DNA of 64,000 nt from Fasciola hepatica (GCA_948099385.1 CANUEZ040000071.1:1488001-1552000); one strand, 5' to 3'; positions 1 to 10,650 are shown, numbered from the stretch's first letter. Program-made: numbers and translations. Notes: generated by a model from the sequence alone, not told the origin.

Positions 1-231
1 CCGCTCTTGAGCTCATTTAAACTCCACACAATCTCTATGGTGTGCATACGTTTATACTATTTTCATCCTACCTTATTCACCCTTCTGAGCCTTTTTACCC
101 AATATTTTAGTGAGAGTCTCCATATTTCCATGAATTATATCTGTCCATTCCATCACCTGTATCTACATGATCATGCACATGGCATGCTTCGGGCGCTTCC
201 GAAATAAACCATTATTATTATTATTATTATT
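1..231 (+). repeat. 3' end of a non-LTR repeat with (ATT)n tail
   Basis: The stretch ends in CGAAATAAACC followed by about seven ATT units at 211-231. This is the kind of microsatellite tail left by non-LTR retroposition, with an AATAAA-like signal just before it. The final 35 or so bases, GCATGC..TCGGG..TCCGAAATAAACC, recur on the minus strand at 33119-33160 and 53945-53986, followed there by a degenerate ATT/ATC tail. Upstream sequence is not shared, so only the extreme 3' end is recognised as a repeat. The tail abuts gypsy-1 integrase sequence. Confidence 0.45.
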
Positions 232-419
232 CTACCTCTACGAAAGCTGGTTTGAGGCGGTCTATACTGATGGCCTCTTTCCTGCATTCGACTTTTACCA
301 TGCGTTTCTTTCCCTCCGCCGGACAACGCGGAACGGGCCAGAGTAAACCGCTTGTATTGGTGATCGCACTGCATCTACTCGAATCAACATATGGCTGGCT
401 TTCTCGAGAATGGTAGGTA

Positions 420-1345
420 TATAGGTGCTGAGAGTTTGTCCTTGTGGCGGGGTGGGCCTTATCACCCCATTTGGCGTGACAACCGCTATGCGTGGTTAAA
501 ACTCACAGAAAGTCGTAATGTGCAACCATGATCCAGTTTAGTCGTCGTGACACCCATGTCGGCCTTAAAGGTGTTACGCAGTCCTAATAAAACCATCGGT
601 GGAGCTCCACTCCATAAATGGTCACCACAGACACGGAAGGAAGCTTTCCGCCGGCTGTGGAATCGCTCTACCATGCCATCAGCCTGAGGATGACGGACCT
701 TCGTCTTGTTATGTATGCAACCCGAATGCGTTCAGTAGCTCGCAAAAGACACCGTAAAAATGAGAAACGCGGTCAGTGGTCACCATAGTAGGGCAACCGA
801 ACAAACTTGTCCAATCAGTTGGAAAAGCTTTTGCAGCTTCCTCTGAGGTCGGACTGGGGATAGTTATGGACTGTGGCCAACGAGAGAAACGATCTACACA
901 CATGAGGATGCAGATGCAGCCCCTGGATGGTGGATGGAGCCCCACGAGATCCACACGCACGTGATAAAAACTTTCGCCCGGCTCAGAGGATGTGTCTAGC
1001 GTGGATCTGGAATGACGATATATTTTAACGCGTCGGTACTGAAGACAAACTTGTGCCCAAAGATGTACATCACAACTGACGCAAGGCCAAACGAATAGCT
1101 CGGTGACTAATTTCACAATGGTACCGTAAGTTGTGGAGGCTGGTAAAAACTTTGCAGCGAAAACTGGCAGGAACTAGGGGTTGGGGTTGACCCTTTGACA
1201 CATCGCAAATAACAGTTACGTCCGAATTTGGAAGAGTCACTGGCACTAGATTCAGGGAGCTGCTGTTCGTGAGCTGCTGGACCCCAGGATCCGTTGTTTT
1301 GGCTGCAGCGATTTCTGCTAGGTCTAAGCCCATCAGTAGTGGGTG
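420..1345 (-). pseudogene. gypsy-1 integrase remnant
   Basis: The N-terminal zinc-binding part is seen in fragments around 1100-1200 (LHNLRYHC, then CVSCDVHLWAQVCLQ..R). The catalytic core follows as HVRVDLVGLHPPSRG, VDRFSRWPQSITIP and MVTTDRVSHF. After a frame change comes HPQADGMVERFH at about 650-695, then LVLLGLRNTFKADMG in degenerate form. The three acidic positions of the DD35E core can be placed in DLVG, TTDR and GMVERF, but in different frames. Integrase joins element cDNA to host DNA. The C-terminal end merges into the (ATT)n tail at about 231. Confidence 0.75.
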
Positions 1346-1720
1346 ATCGATATTGTGGACGGGTGAGATTGCGTCTGCTACGGAATTGTGTACCCCAGAG
1401 GTTTGTCGAACTTCCGTAGTAAACTGCGAAACACAGTCCTGGTGTCGAACCTCGTGTGGTGAATATCGATCAGAAGCTGACTGAAGGAAGTAAACTAGTG
1501 GTGTATGACCTGTGAACACGGCGAATGTTTGGCCCTCGAGAGTGTGCCGGAAGTGACGGATACCCAAATAAACTGCCCGGAGTTCTCTGCTGAACGTACT
1601 TTGTCGGGATTCTGAAGGTTAGAGAAGCTTGGAGAACAAAACTATTGGTCGCGATGAATTGTTGACAAACTGTTGCAACACTGCTCCAAAAGCCGTGTCC
1701 AAAGCATATGTCCCTAATGT
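1340..1720 (-). pseudogene. gypsy-1 RNase H remnant
   Basis: The minus strand reads AFGAVLQQFVNNSSRPI, a stop, then STFSRELRAVYLGIRHFRH and FAVFTGHTPLVYFLQSASDR. This is the classical Ty3-type RNase H order: GAVLQQ, the S..ERELLAIYLG helix and the FTDHKPL strand. The usual D of FTDHKPL reads G (FTGHTPL), so a catalytic acidic residue is lost. The domain degrades RNA in the RNA:DNA hybrid. It passes into the integrase linker with AEIAAAKTTDPG. Confidence 0.75.
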
Positions 1721-1729
1721 CAGGGGGCA

Positions 1730-2380
1730 GAAGGATCGAGATGTGAAGGGAGTGCTATTACGGCGATAGCTTCCTTGATCAAAATCAATGCTGCCTGTGC
1801 CGCATCGGGAAAAATGAATTTCTACTTACCTCCACGTAAAATGTCTGTTAGATGCTGCATTATTTCGGAGCGGTGGGGGTTGAACCGGCAACAAAAGCCA
1901 GCCTAGTCGGGAATTTGGCGCGTTTGCAGGTAAGAGTGATGCTTAGGATAGTCGCGAATTGCCGCCACCTCGTCGGGCGAGGGCTGTATGCCCGGGGCTG
2001 AGATCTCGTGACCTATGAGTTTGATGGCTGTCCTACCCAATCCGAAATTTGGTAGGAATAGTGGCTATACCGTATTGGCTAAGGTGTTGGTGGTGGGCCC
2101 TAGCTAGGTAGATGTGGCTGAAAACAGGGCAGACAGATGGAGAAAATGTTGGATCTGGAATATGGGGAATAGGGTACCCTTCTGGGCTAGTAGCTTGGTC
2201 GAGGGCCCTATAGTTACAGCAGGGGCTCCAGTTGCCACTAGATCTAGGACCCATATGGAGGAGCGAAGCCCGAAGGCCTCTGCACTGGTGTATTATGCCT
2301 AATTCTAGCATGCTTTCGAACTCAGCCTGTGCTACCCTCAGCTCGTCTAGTGCCAAACGGTGCGGTCGGCCTAATGCTGG
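1730..2380 (-). pseudogene. gypsy-1 reverse transcriptase remnant
   Basis: The segment at 2356-2033 reads AQAEFESMLELGII, then LLHMGPRSSGNWSPC and NYRALDQATSPEGYPIPHI. This is the N-terminal fingers region of a gypsy RT, where functional copies have PLHMVPKK.G.WRPCGDYR. Downstream, in other frames, the thumb is visible: GIQPSPDEVAAIRDYP and LTDILRGGK. The palm with the YxDD box is not readable as one frame. RT copies element RNA into cDNA; this copy cannot, because the frame is broken several times. The next domain downstream is RNase H. Confidence 0.75.
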
Positions 2381-2529
2381 GGTTCCTCAGCGACAACACG
2401 GTGAGTGACTTTATTGGCCACCGCGGGAAGGGGTCCAGAATGCCCCAGCAATGTCGGGTAAGCTGAAAGAAGGTCTGAGTAGAGGTTTTCGGCCTGGGGT
2501 TAGATGCAGAGGAGCGTGCTTTGGTTCAA

Positions 2530-2850
2530 GGGGGAATGCGAACCTGTTGCGGAAAGGGAAGTCCGTCGGTCGACAACCCTCCGGCATCGTGCACCAACCA
2601 GGAGGTCGAAGTTGTCAGGTAAATTGATAGCTAGTGTGGGATGGGGGAAGTCTGCTACCACAGACACCTAGCGGCAGTTCGACGTAGGCCTACTTTGAGC
2701 GTGAGTGATTTACGGCCGTACGTGGCAATAGGTGTGACGTTGGCAGCACGAATTTGTTGGGTTGATGGAATCGTTGCATCACGCGCTTCCCTTGGAACGA
2801 CACTAACTGCTGCGCCTGTGCTAGTTAGGAACAGAATATTGGAAACTAAA
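2530..2850 (-). pseudogene. gypsy-1 aspartic protease remnant
   Basis: The minus strand reads TSTGAAVSVVP at about 2790-2826, then TPIATYGRKSLTLKVGLRR, and after a break LLVGARCRRVVDRRTSLS. These match the order of the flap and C-terminal half of a gypsy retropepsin, which cleaves the Gag-Pol polyprotein in the virus-like particle. The family active site is D-T/S-G; here the aspartate position reads serine (STG), so the enzyme would be inactive even without the frame breaks. The remnant lies directly upstream of the RT, as expected in pol. Confidence 0.7.
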
Positions 2851-3399
2851 TCTCAAACGTGCAACAGACAACTGCTATTATGGCTGCCGACTGCGTTAGT
2901 CGTCGGAACGTGTCGGGATATAAGCTTCCCTGGTTGGCACTTGGGATGGTGCTCCGGGCTCCGCAGCGACGGGCCTTCTCCTCAAAACCGTTTTGTGATA
3001 TCGACAGCATTTTGACAGGGAGGGACTAATTGGGTGGTTAGGGGAACGGCTTCCGAGGAGTTCAAGCTGGTGAGAGTCAAGAAAAGGTTTTTGTTATCTA
3101 CAGTGAGAATAACAAGTAGTGGACAGACATCTGAAAGCCCGCTCGAAAGCAGCTATCACAATGTCTTCGGAGTGTGTTCCTACAGTGTGAGCGGTGACCT
3201 AGAGGCCACTTGAGTTTGTCACGGCAGTATTTTGTGGATGGTACCGTTCCGTAATACCGATAGCTAGTTTTTCCGCTTCTTTGAGGTTAAGATGGCTAGA
3301 AACCTCGAGCAGTACTGGAATAATGAGTGGTAATGGCTGTAACCACAACAATTTAAGGAATTTTTACTTCAAAAGTTGCGCTGCTACCTGCTGCATTTC

Positions 3400-6300
3400 C
3401 CTCAGTAATGCGAGGGGCTTCTTACTACCTAACTGTGTTTCTTGAATCGGTCACTTCAGTCTCCACGATTCAGACTGCAAAAGCTAGAAATTACCAGTTA
3501 TTTCACAGCTATTTATGTACAGTATTTTACTGTTGCACCGCTTATCTGGGTAGCAACGTCACGGCGAAGACTACCAATTGTCCACAAGTAACGAGTGTGC
3601 TCTCTTTTGATTCTATGCGTCTCAAATTCTGCCTCTAATATATGGAATCAGAACTGTGGGTCACCAATACAAAACTCGGGTAAGACCGGGAAGACTGTCA
3701 AAACGGACGTTTCGGGATCAGACCTACGGTCGTTGCAAGCTATAAGTGCAATGGTGTATCAAATGTGAAAGGATATATAAAGGTCCGTTGAGCAACCGTG
3801 AAACGACACTTATATAGCCGATATGAGAATAATATACAGCGCGTATTTTAGCAGAAATCGGAATTAACCGTTTATATGTCGAAAAATGTGTAAACATAAA
3901 CCTATATATGTGATTCAAGAAATCACAAGTATTCTTGGTGGAATGAATTTGTTGCTCGAGCTCATCTCATCAGAATTCTCCTAAGCTAGGTCAGGACCTG
4001 CCTCTGTTCAGAGTCCATAGCCCCTGGTCCTCAGTTCGTGATACGATTAGGAATACACTCGGCAGCGCGCAAAAGAGCAGAACTCGAAAGGCTTGGGTGG
4101 GATGACGTGTGTATTAGATGAACGCAACGGCGCGTAGACGGTGTACACAGACGGAGAAAGTGGCGCCACCAAATTCGGTAATTGTTTACAAGGGCAAATT
4201 TGATAGTCTCTGTAATTTTGTGTCTGCAAGGCTGATGGTGGTAGGTTTTCCCACGGCAAGCGGCAGATACGCAGTAGAAAATGCGCATTATGTAATATGG
4301 AATGACCATTGGTAACATAGAAAACCTGCTTGACAAGCAGGAGCCTTACGTAGCTCAAAACCAGGGGGAAAATGCAAAAAAGGGATGGAAACTGGCATAG
4401 CTGATATTTTGCCGTGATTACAATATTCAAAATCTTGCAGAGCAGCCGATAATATGCCCATGGACTGAGGCTACGGCATAGGTGTAAGTGGAAACTTGAG
4501 AGAAATCAGACTGTGCAGACAAATGCAAATGCTGACGGAACAAGAATATGCGCGACAGGAAAGATGGATCGACTGGATTTTTACCGGTTTGTTCAATAAC
4601 ATCAGGGCTACGAGCACAGATCTGTCTAAGGAGGAGATATTAAAGAATTAAGGTACGTGAGAGAAATTTGCCTTCAAAGAAGATGAATCACCCGTCACTT
4701 ATGTGCAGTTGATGAACAGGAGTGGGAGTGGATGTGGTATGTCCTGAGGGTTAAAACGCGGGTTTTGATCACCAACCTGGAGATCCCCTTCGAATGCAAT
4801 ATCTACGTTGATACGTTCACGGGACAGCTTGATTTACTAACGAACAGTGGCCCAAGCAGGCCCTACGCGCTCCCAACTGGGCGCGTTTTAGGCCACTTCG
4901 GGTTAACGTCGGACTACATCATTAGAAGTTTTGACCAGCTGTACCTGCTCCCAGCGTGGAGAGTTTTGGGCTACACCCAACGTTCACAAAAGTTGCTGGA
5001 AATGGGTACCTCTTCGTTTTCTGACCCATTTAAGCAGCTTACTTCTTAGTTTATTTTCCAATTATCCATCCTTTCCGATGCAACCACTAACTAATCACTG
5101 ATTAGGAAAACGTTTTATGGAAGTCACTAGGATTATCAATAAAAAAGGCTTGACGACAGCTTTTAAACCTTGCAACCTGAGGACTGCTTCATTCAGAATG
5201 TTCGGAAGTCATTCATCTTCTTTGTGTTACGTGGCCACCGAATCTGAAATATATTTTTCTCAACTTCAGACGCCGGTTCTTCTGCGATTCTTGGGATGGA
5301 AAGAAGAGTTTCTGGGTTTCCGTTGGTAACAACGAATTTTGCTTATTTAATCTAGACGCAACTATGAGACTGAGTTTTTGAACGGATTTTCGTTGAGCAC
5401 TCCCAAGCCAGCAGCCGTTAGTTGCCACGCCGGACCCAACAGACGCCGCCTGTTTCCACGCTCAAAGACAAATACGCAATCTAGAAAAGTGGGTGAAAAC
5501 ACGAAGTGATGTAAACTTTGGCAAGATTGGAACAGTGGCGTCACTGAGGTTGTTGTGAAGCGATAAATATCTACAAGTGAGTGCGTGAGAGGGGGCAGTG
5601 GGTGTGTCCAACAGCACGTCATCCATGGACACACGACTTGATGGCGAACCGTGTGAAAAGCTCGCCGAAAACAATAAAACAGTAAAAGGTACATTATCGA
5701 CCAATTCACAATTTTTGCGGAGCTCTGACTGTTGATGATATTTTATTCTGGTTGCACTGTGGAGTGAAAACATACAGAACGGAGGATGAATGCGCGTGGC
5801 ACGATCGGGGGTTGAAATATCATTCAGGGCTACTTTACCTATATTCCGGAACACATATCGCTCACTCCGTAAAGTCTCTGGTACAGTTGTTCCACTGGTC
5901 CTGCAGGTCCGTTGATGAACGACCTAAATTTTCGCAAGTGCGATTATTAGGGGAACTTACATCTGACCCTCAATCACGATATCCGAGGTCTACCCCTTTA
6001 GTAGCGCAAAATGCCAGGCAAATGTTAGCTCAGGGCGTGCGACACAAACGGAGGACCTTCGAGGGTGGTTAATGAACGTGTCCTCTATTTGGTCTAACAG
6101 CGAAATACCAAAGTAATCCCTTCTATCGGACGAATAGAGAGGACGTAGGTCGGTTGACTGATACAAAGTTCTATTCGATATATCACGGCACCGAAACAGT
6201 ACCGATACGAGAAGTGAACCGAATGAATATGAAAGCAACGGCTGTGCGGGAAGCAAACTGAGAGCGCGTAAATGGATGAAGGATCGAAAGCGAAAGTGAC

Positions 6301-7580
6301 TCGAAAATAGGTTGACGGAAACCTCGGAAAGTCAGTCCAGTAAAACGTACGTAACCAGACAAAACAATCAGGTTGGTGTCAGACGTCAGGAAAGATCGTA
6401 TAGAAAATAAATTCACAATGGTGTCCAGAAAACGTTCATTTTCTCAGAATGATCGAGGTCAATACACACGTCACGACTCTGCCTCGTGGTTAGAGTGATG
6501 GTTGTAGAATCATCAGACAGGGACTGTAAATGAGCATCCACCTTGATTCCGGCGTACATGGTTCTTCCGAGCTGTATTTCTCGACCAGATGAGAAACCAA
6601 GGCAATACGAATATGCTAACCTGCGTGAATGATCAACTTTGGTGCTCGGGGAGTGAGCAGACCGCTGTGCGAAAAATCTATAGACCTCAAGTTTACTGCA
6701 GGATAAACTATTTTGACCCTGCTTCCACAGCTTGGATTCCAGGAGTAACTCTCTATTGTGAATTGGGGTTGGAGAAATACTTAATATCGTTCGGTTTTTC
6801 TAAGCATACCTGCTGGCGGTGATTCAGGCTGCGAAAGTCGGTGTCCTTATAGTGCAGTTTCACCACGAATGAGGGATTTTGAAATAAGGATCTTCTTCTC
6901 CTTCAAATAATTCTCCCACCTCGTCTCTTCAGGCATAACATGTTCTGATTCCTAGAATCTGGGTATGAATGGCCAAATTAACATACACTTTAGAACTCAA
7001 AATTACATGAAGTTCACAAAAAACAACACTACAAAACGACTGCCTCAGTGACCAAGGGAATATTCTCATGCATATACTTATATGCACATATGAAGATGGA
7101 ATTATGCATAAGAAGAGATAACAGTGTATCATAGTCAAATTCAACAGTAAAAATGAACGTTAATCAACTAACGTTCATTACAGCGGAATTCCTATTTGGA
7201 TCACACTGGTTCGCCACTAATCCGAACACCGATATGTGATAACTTTTTTATTCTTAGGAATGCCTTTTCCACTGATCGATCTCCGGACAATGTATTCATT
7301 GTACACGGGTTTCCTGGTGTCATTGTCAACATTTCGGATAATACCATTCGTTTCAAACGATTTGTTAATCCACAACCATTTTTCACAACGTATTTGCCAT
7401 CTACACACTTTTACGTTTTCTCGGTCGATAAGCTGGACGTGGATGTTTTCTCTGGCACAACTGTCGATATTGAGCGTAAATGTTTGTTATTGCCATGCTT
7501 AAAGTATTTTTTAGTTATCCCTGTCTTGCATACTTTTTCAAGAATTGAGTACTATTAATCAGACCAATAATTTCTTTTTC
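3400..7580. other. No recognisable gene or element
   Basis: Open frames here are short, overlap on both strands and carry no motif I recognise. There is no obvious microsatellite array or terminal repeat. Around 4850-5000 the plus strand has two loosely similar stretches (CTCCCAACTGGGCGCGTTTT and CTCCCAGCGTGGAGAGTTTT), too weak to call a repeat. It may be intron or intergenic DNA belonging to the candidate exons at 7.58 kb, or old transposon sequence beyond recognition by eye. Confidence 0.5.
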
Positions 7581-7582
7581 AG

Positions 7583-7700
7583 ATGTTTCGGCTCGTGCTT
7601 TTCCCGAAGGACGGTTCAGTTGGAATTATACATCGCGGCTGGCTGGTGGATTCCAAGCACACAAGATGGCCAAGAGTGAAACGTGCTTCGGAATATCGAG
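7583..7700 (+). CDS. Candidate first coding exon of a host-like gene
   Basis: A strong 3' splice-site context (TTTCTTTTTCAG) precedes ATG at 7583, and a good donor (GAG|GTATGT) follows 7700. Between them the frame reads FRLVLFPKDGSVGIIHRGWL, then a W-P pair about ten residues later. A strand of hydrophobics, a charged turn, SV.I....WL and a WP pair resemble the N-terminal module of DUF4806-type proteins found in many invertebrate genomes, some in repeated copies. That match is from memory of the pattern only. This is the only place in the window where splice signals and a conserved-looking peptide coincide. Full function unknown. Confidence 0.35.
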
Positions 7701-7958
7701 GTATGTTAAGTTTAGGTACACGATTGCCCCTCGACGTTCCCGTTCAAGAATGCCTTGAACTGTTTAGTTCAGGTATGGGTACATTTAAAAACCTGAACGA
7801 TTGCATCAGAAAGTTTCCATGAGATTCAGGAGTGTCAATCGCAATACCTGCGGGATGCTAGTGCAAAGGCCTCTGATGTGACAGTACTAATGACACTGTT
7901 TGCAACGAGGTATACAACACGCAAAAGGTATTCCATTAGCATTTTCTTACTCCTTCAG

Positions 7959-8076
7959 ACAACCCGTCACTTTTAGCAGTGACTCAGAAGATACCGATTG
8001 CGAACCAAACTCAAAAAAAACGACCCAAAGAGCCGGTAGTTGTTCTAAGTCTACCGGAACAACGTCTCACTGCTAG
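7959..8076 (+). CDS. Candidate downstream exon, acidic/serine-rich
   Basis: A pyrimidine-rich acceptor (CTTACTCCTTCAG) ends at 7958. In one frame the following stretch reads TFSSDSEDTDCEPNSKKTTQ and ends at TAG 8074-8076. An acidic, serine-rich tail followed by lysines is typical of the region after the N-terminal module in this kind of protein, but it is low-complexity evidence. A possible intervening exon at about 7814-7910 reads FHEIQECQSQYLRDASAKAS and ends at a GAG|GTATAC donor. Phase between the exons was not proven. Confidence 0.22.
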
Positions 8077-8275
8077 TCAGACAGCTGGGTATGTTAAGCA
8101 ACCTAAATAAGTATTTCCTATCATCCACGTCGTCCTCCAAGCCACAACCAGTATCCCGTGTACAGGAAACCCGCAGTCGAACTCGAGTTTTGTCCCCTAT
8201 ATCGTAGGTCAACCAGTTTTTACTATATTCATTCACACCATCATGTAGTTTTGGAAATGCTAGTTTCACTAGTTT

Positions 8276-8385
8276 CAACGAGAAGTCCGTTCGGTAGTTG
8301 ACGACCTCAGCCATCGCCTCACCTTTGTATGGCGGCAAGACGACCGCTTGCTTCCATTCTTGAGGGAGCTTTCCCGCTGCTAAAG
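8276..8385 (-). pseudogene. LINE-1 RT, 3' segment beyond PLE-1
   Basis: The frame continues the RT interrupted at 9347: SLAAGKLPQEWKQAVVLP, then a degenerate form of PIYKGG and VVNYR. In intact relatives VSNYRPVSLTS would follow; here it reads NYRTDFSLKL and similarity fades, which suggests a deletion or 3' truncation at about 8275. The open frame continues to 8051 with an unrelated-looking peptide. Confidence 0.75.
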
Positions 8386-8397
8386 ACGCGTTGAACA
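8386..8397. repeat. 12-bp target-site duplication, left
   Basis: ACGCGTTGAACA, identical to 9335-9346. Removing one copy and the insertion restores the LINE-1 reading frame (RLFNA joined to SLAAGK). Confidence 0.9.
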
Positions 8398-8399
8398 CA

Positions 8400-8643
8400 T
8401 TGAGAACAAAATATCGTGGTGAATAAGCTCGTTTTCAGTTATTCGTACTCATACCAATGCATAACATTAAATATGACTCAAACCAACAAAAGGGATGATC
8501 ATCCAAATCTGTCTGTGCATGTGTGTGTGTATGCATATGAAATTGATCACAGCGAAGAATGTTCAAATGGTTGCACACGTGTTCGGGAACAAGAAGTGGG
8601 CCATGGAAGTTTAAGTGCTTGCACAACTTGTTTCTGAGCGCAC
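8400..8643 (+). repeat. PLE-1 left inverted arm
   Basis: This is the reverse complement of 9073-9318 with scattered substitutions. It contains a TG-rich tract (about 8519-8536). Homology stops at about 8643 after GAGCGCAC. The right arm extends about 16 bases further outward, so the left end is slightly trimmed. Confidence 0.85.
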
Positions 8644-8834
8644 AGGGGAGGATAGTAGAGTCTAATGCTCACGGCTTTGGCTGTGGCTAAGATGCGACAC
8701 TTGACAAGTCATGATTGCTTGCCCCGGACTTTGTAAATTGTGCAAAAAGCGTTTATCACCTTTAAGGAATGGTTTGACTCAACAAGATGTGAACACACAG
8801 CATTCGTAATTGTCTTAATTGCTCTAATGTTCAA

Positions 8835-9101
8835 CTAATCCGGGTGGTGTTCACGAACACGTTCGGATAAACACCTGGTCATGCGACCAACGTACCTGGT
8901 TCCACAGGAACAGGTGAATGAATACACACAAAAAGATGCTGCAGAATCTGGTACTTTATCCTCCAGTCGGAAACACACGATCCGTTTAGACTCGAACAGA
9001 ATTTGTAATTGTGCAGCGTAGAATGTTCTACTGACTGCTCCTGTTAGTCTTAGTTGAATAATTTCAGTTTCCGTGCGCTCAGAAACAAGTTGTGCAAGCA
9101 C
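8835..9101 (-). pseudogene. PLE-1 C-terminal GIY-YIG endonuclease fragment
   Basis: The frame reads FRLEDKVPDSAASFCVYSFT, then CSCGTRYVGRMTRCLSERVR and EHHPD before the stop. YSFTCSCG..YVGRT.R.L..R..EH is the GIY-YIG nuclease signature at the C-terminus of endonuclease-bearing PLEs, with the C-x-C just before the YVG strand that many of them carry. The nuclease nicks target DNA to start retrotransposition. Here the reading begins inside the right inverted arm, so the apparent start is not natural. The frame stops at D after HHP, where intact relatives continue, so the domain also lacks its C-terminal part. Confidence 0.75.
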
Positions 9102-9318
9102 TTAAACTTCCATGGCCCACTTCTTGTTCCCGAACACGTGTGCAATCATTTGAACATTCTTCGCTGTGATCAATTTCACATGCATACACACACACATGCA
9201 CAGACAGATTTGGATGATCATCCTTTTTGTTGGTTTGAGTCATATTTAATGTTGTGTATTGGTATGAGTACGAATAACTGAAAACGAGCTTATTCACCAC
9301 GATGTTTTGTTCTCAAAG
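9073..9318 (-). repeat. PLE-1 right inverted arm
   Basis: Inverted partner of the left arm. Its inner edge is continuous with the GIY-YIG reading frame, so this arm is in the natural orientation and the left arm is the extra inverted copy. Confidence 0.85.
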
Positions 9319-9334
9319 TGTTCTGTGGGATTTT

Positions 9335-9346
9335 ACGCGTTGAACA
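9335..9346. repeat. 12-bp target-site duplication, right
   Basis: ACGCGTTGAACA, the partner of 8386-8397. Confidence 0.9.
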
Positions 9347-9554
9347 GTCGTGTGGCAGGTTGAGTTAACACATCGGTCAGCTCTTTTACGACTGAAGGAT
9401 GAACATCATCAGGTCCCGGTGATTGGTTGACTCTGATGGTGCTCATGGTTGCCACCACTTCTTTCTCGGTAAGTTCTTGGCACGACATTTGAGGGGCATC
9501 CACTGCAATGCGTGAAGGACGATTGCGCTTCTGTTCAGGAGCATAGGCTGACAA
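9347..9554 (-). pseudogene. LINE-1 RT, 5' segment
   Basis: The frame reads LTEKEVVATMSTIRVNQSPG, then DDVHPSVVKELTDVL and TRLFNA. This is the start of a CR1/RTE-type reverse transcriptase, where the S.GPD..HP..VKEL block precedes RT motif 1. The frame runs exactly into the 12-bp target duplication at 9335-9346. It resumes after the inserted PLE as NASLAAGKLPQEWKQAVVLP at 8385-8330, so the two halves join in frame once one duplicate is discounted. Confidence 0.8.
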
Positions 9555-10199
9555 GTAGTGTCTCGCCAGTATCTCTGCCTTGTGTTTATCTGTTACTCCC
9601 AGGGTGTGTCCGTCCTGTAGGGCTGGGATTTTGGTTGTGGTTCTCGTTCTCCGCCGCAGATATGCGAACAGGCTTTTGGTGCTCGAACCGAGTCCATCGC
9701 TAAAGTCTCTTCAAAGATACGTCACTTTTCTCGCTTCATTTGGGTACACTGATTCCGGATGGTGCGGTATCGGTCATACCCCTCTCCACTAGCGTGACAT
9801 TGTTTTTAAGCTTGGTTCCGAAGCTTCAAAAGACTCCTAAGTTGCGATTCAAACCAAGGTGGGCCTTTTGCACGCTGTCGTTGTCTGGATGGTGGAGAAG
9901 AAGTTTGGCACTACTGAAGGGTTTCATCCTGAATTGCTCCCCAAGCCTAGTCTACGCCATACAGTTCTGGCGGATACCACGTCATTGAGGATGCAGCCAC
10001 CCTGACTTGCTAGAACGGCATTTGCCAGACGTTCAGTCCACCCTGTGGTCTTGGAACAAACGTCGCTCCCCTCTTCCAGCTGATGGTCAGCACCGCATGG
10101 TCACTGCACCTTAGTGGCGATAGGCACTCAATCTGGTCAACATCGGAACGCCTTACAGGTATCACCAGATCCACCTGCACAAAAAGGTCCGTTTTATTA

Positions 10200-10650
10200 T
10201 TACCTTTGAATCACTTGCCTTTATTTCACATGCTTCCTCCACAATTAGTTACCCAATGCTGGATCAGTGTCCAATATTCCGCCGGTATCTCTGACTGCAC
10301 TTTGAAAGCTCCACGCTTGATTTACTTCTAACAATGTTCTTTGGCATCTCTTCCGCCCGGTTACTTGTTAGTGACCGTCCATTTGTCGCTTATATCAGCA
10401 ATTCCACGACTGTCCAGCTATCCACACCGCCCCCAGCGATTTCGAAACCGATTCGGAATTCCCGCCTCAACCATTACCACTTTTGTTTACTCAAACGCTA
10501 CATGAATTTACTGGTGTATTTCGGTTGCTGTGATTTATAAATTTAGAATTTGTGAATACCTCACATTGACATGTACTGCTGTATACTCTGATCTTGCCTT
10601 GTGCATGTGTATTGACCACGGTCAAGAAATATACTATACTATACTAAGTA
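10200..10650 (+). repeat. Probable non-LTR insertion with (ATACT)n tail inside LINE-1
   Basis: LINE-1 endonuclease coding is lost between about 10190 and 10720. Near the right of the gap, 10629-10645 is a run of ATACT units preceded by GTCAAGAAAT, which looks like the 3' microsatellite tail of a retroposon. The left edge was not found and no target duplication was identified, so extent and identity are tentative. Confidence 0.3.

Larger units (their letters stand above)
232..3320 (-). mobile_element. Degenerate Ty3/gypsy retrotransposon (gypsy-1)
   Basis: On the minus strand, fragments of a gypsy polyprotein run in the standard order: a gag-end remnant, aspartic protease, reverse transcriptase, RNase H and integrase. 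Frames change repeatedly and stops interrupt every domain, so the element is dead. A remnant at about 2895-2990 keeps the spacing of an FG..AR.C zinc-finger motif as in CsRn1-type gag, supporting that clade. No LTRs were recognised. The 5' edge beyond about 3.3 kb is not defined, and the 3' side stops at the (ATT)n tail. Confidence 0.8.
8398..9334 (-). mobile_element. Penelope-like element (PLE-1) with inverted arms
   Basis: A 937-bp insertion in LINE-1, bounded by perfect 12-bp target duplications (8386-8397 and 9335-9346). Its ends are long inverted repeats (about 8400-8643 and 9073-9318) that differ at only a few positions. The 430-bp centre encodes, on the minus strand, the GIY-YIG end of a PLE protein and no RT, so the copy is strongly 5'-truncated. 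Long inverted or partial terminal repeats are a recognised habit of PLEs. Confidence 0.85.

Noticed and set aside
7196..7558. Open frame of 120 codons with an overlapping plus frame
   Set aside because: Overlapping frames on both strands, no motif and AT-rich composition; most likely chance.
8398..9334. Hammerhead ribozyme in the PLE-1 arms
   Set aside because: PLE terminal repeats often carry CTGATGA...GAAA hammerheads, so both strands were read for this. Only a poor TATGAGTACG...TGAAAAC resemblance exists, without a proper stem, so none is reported.
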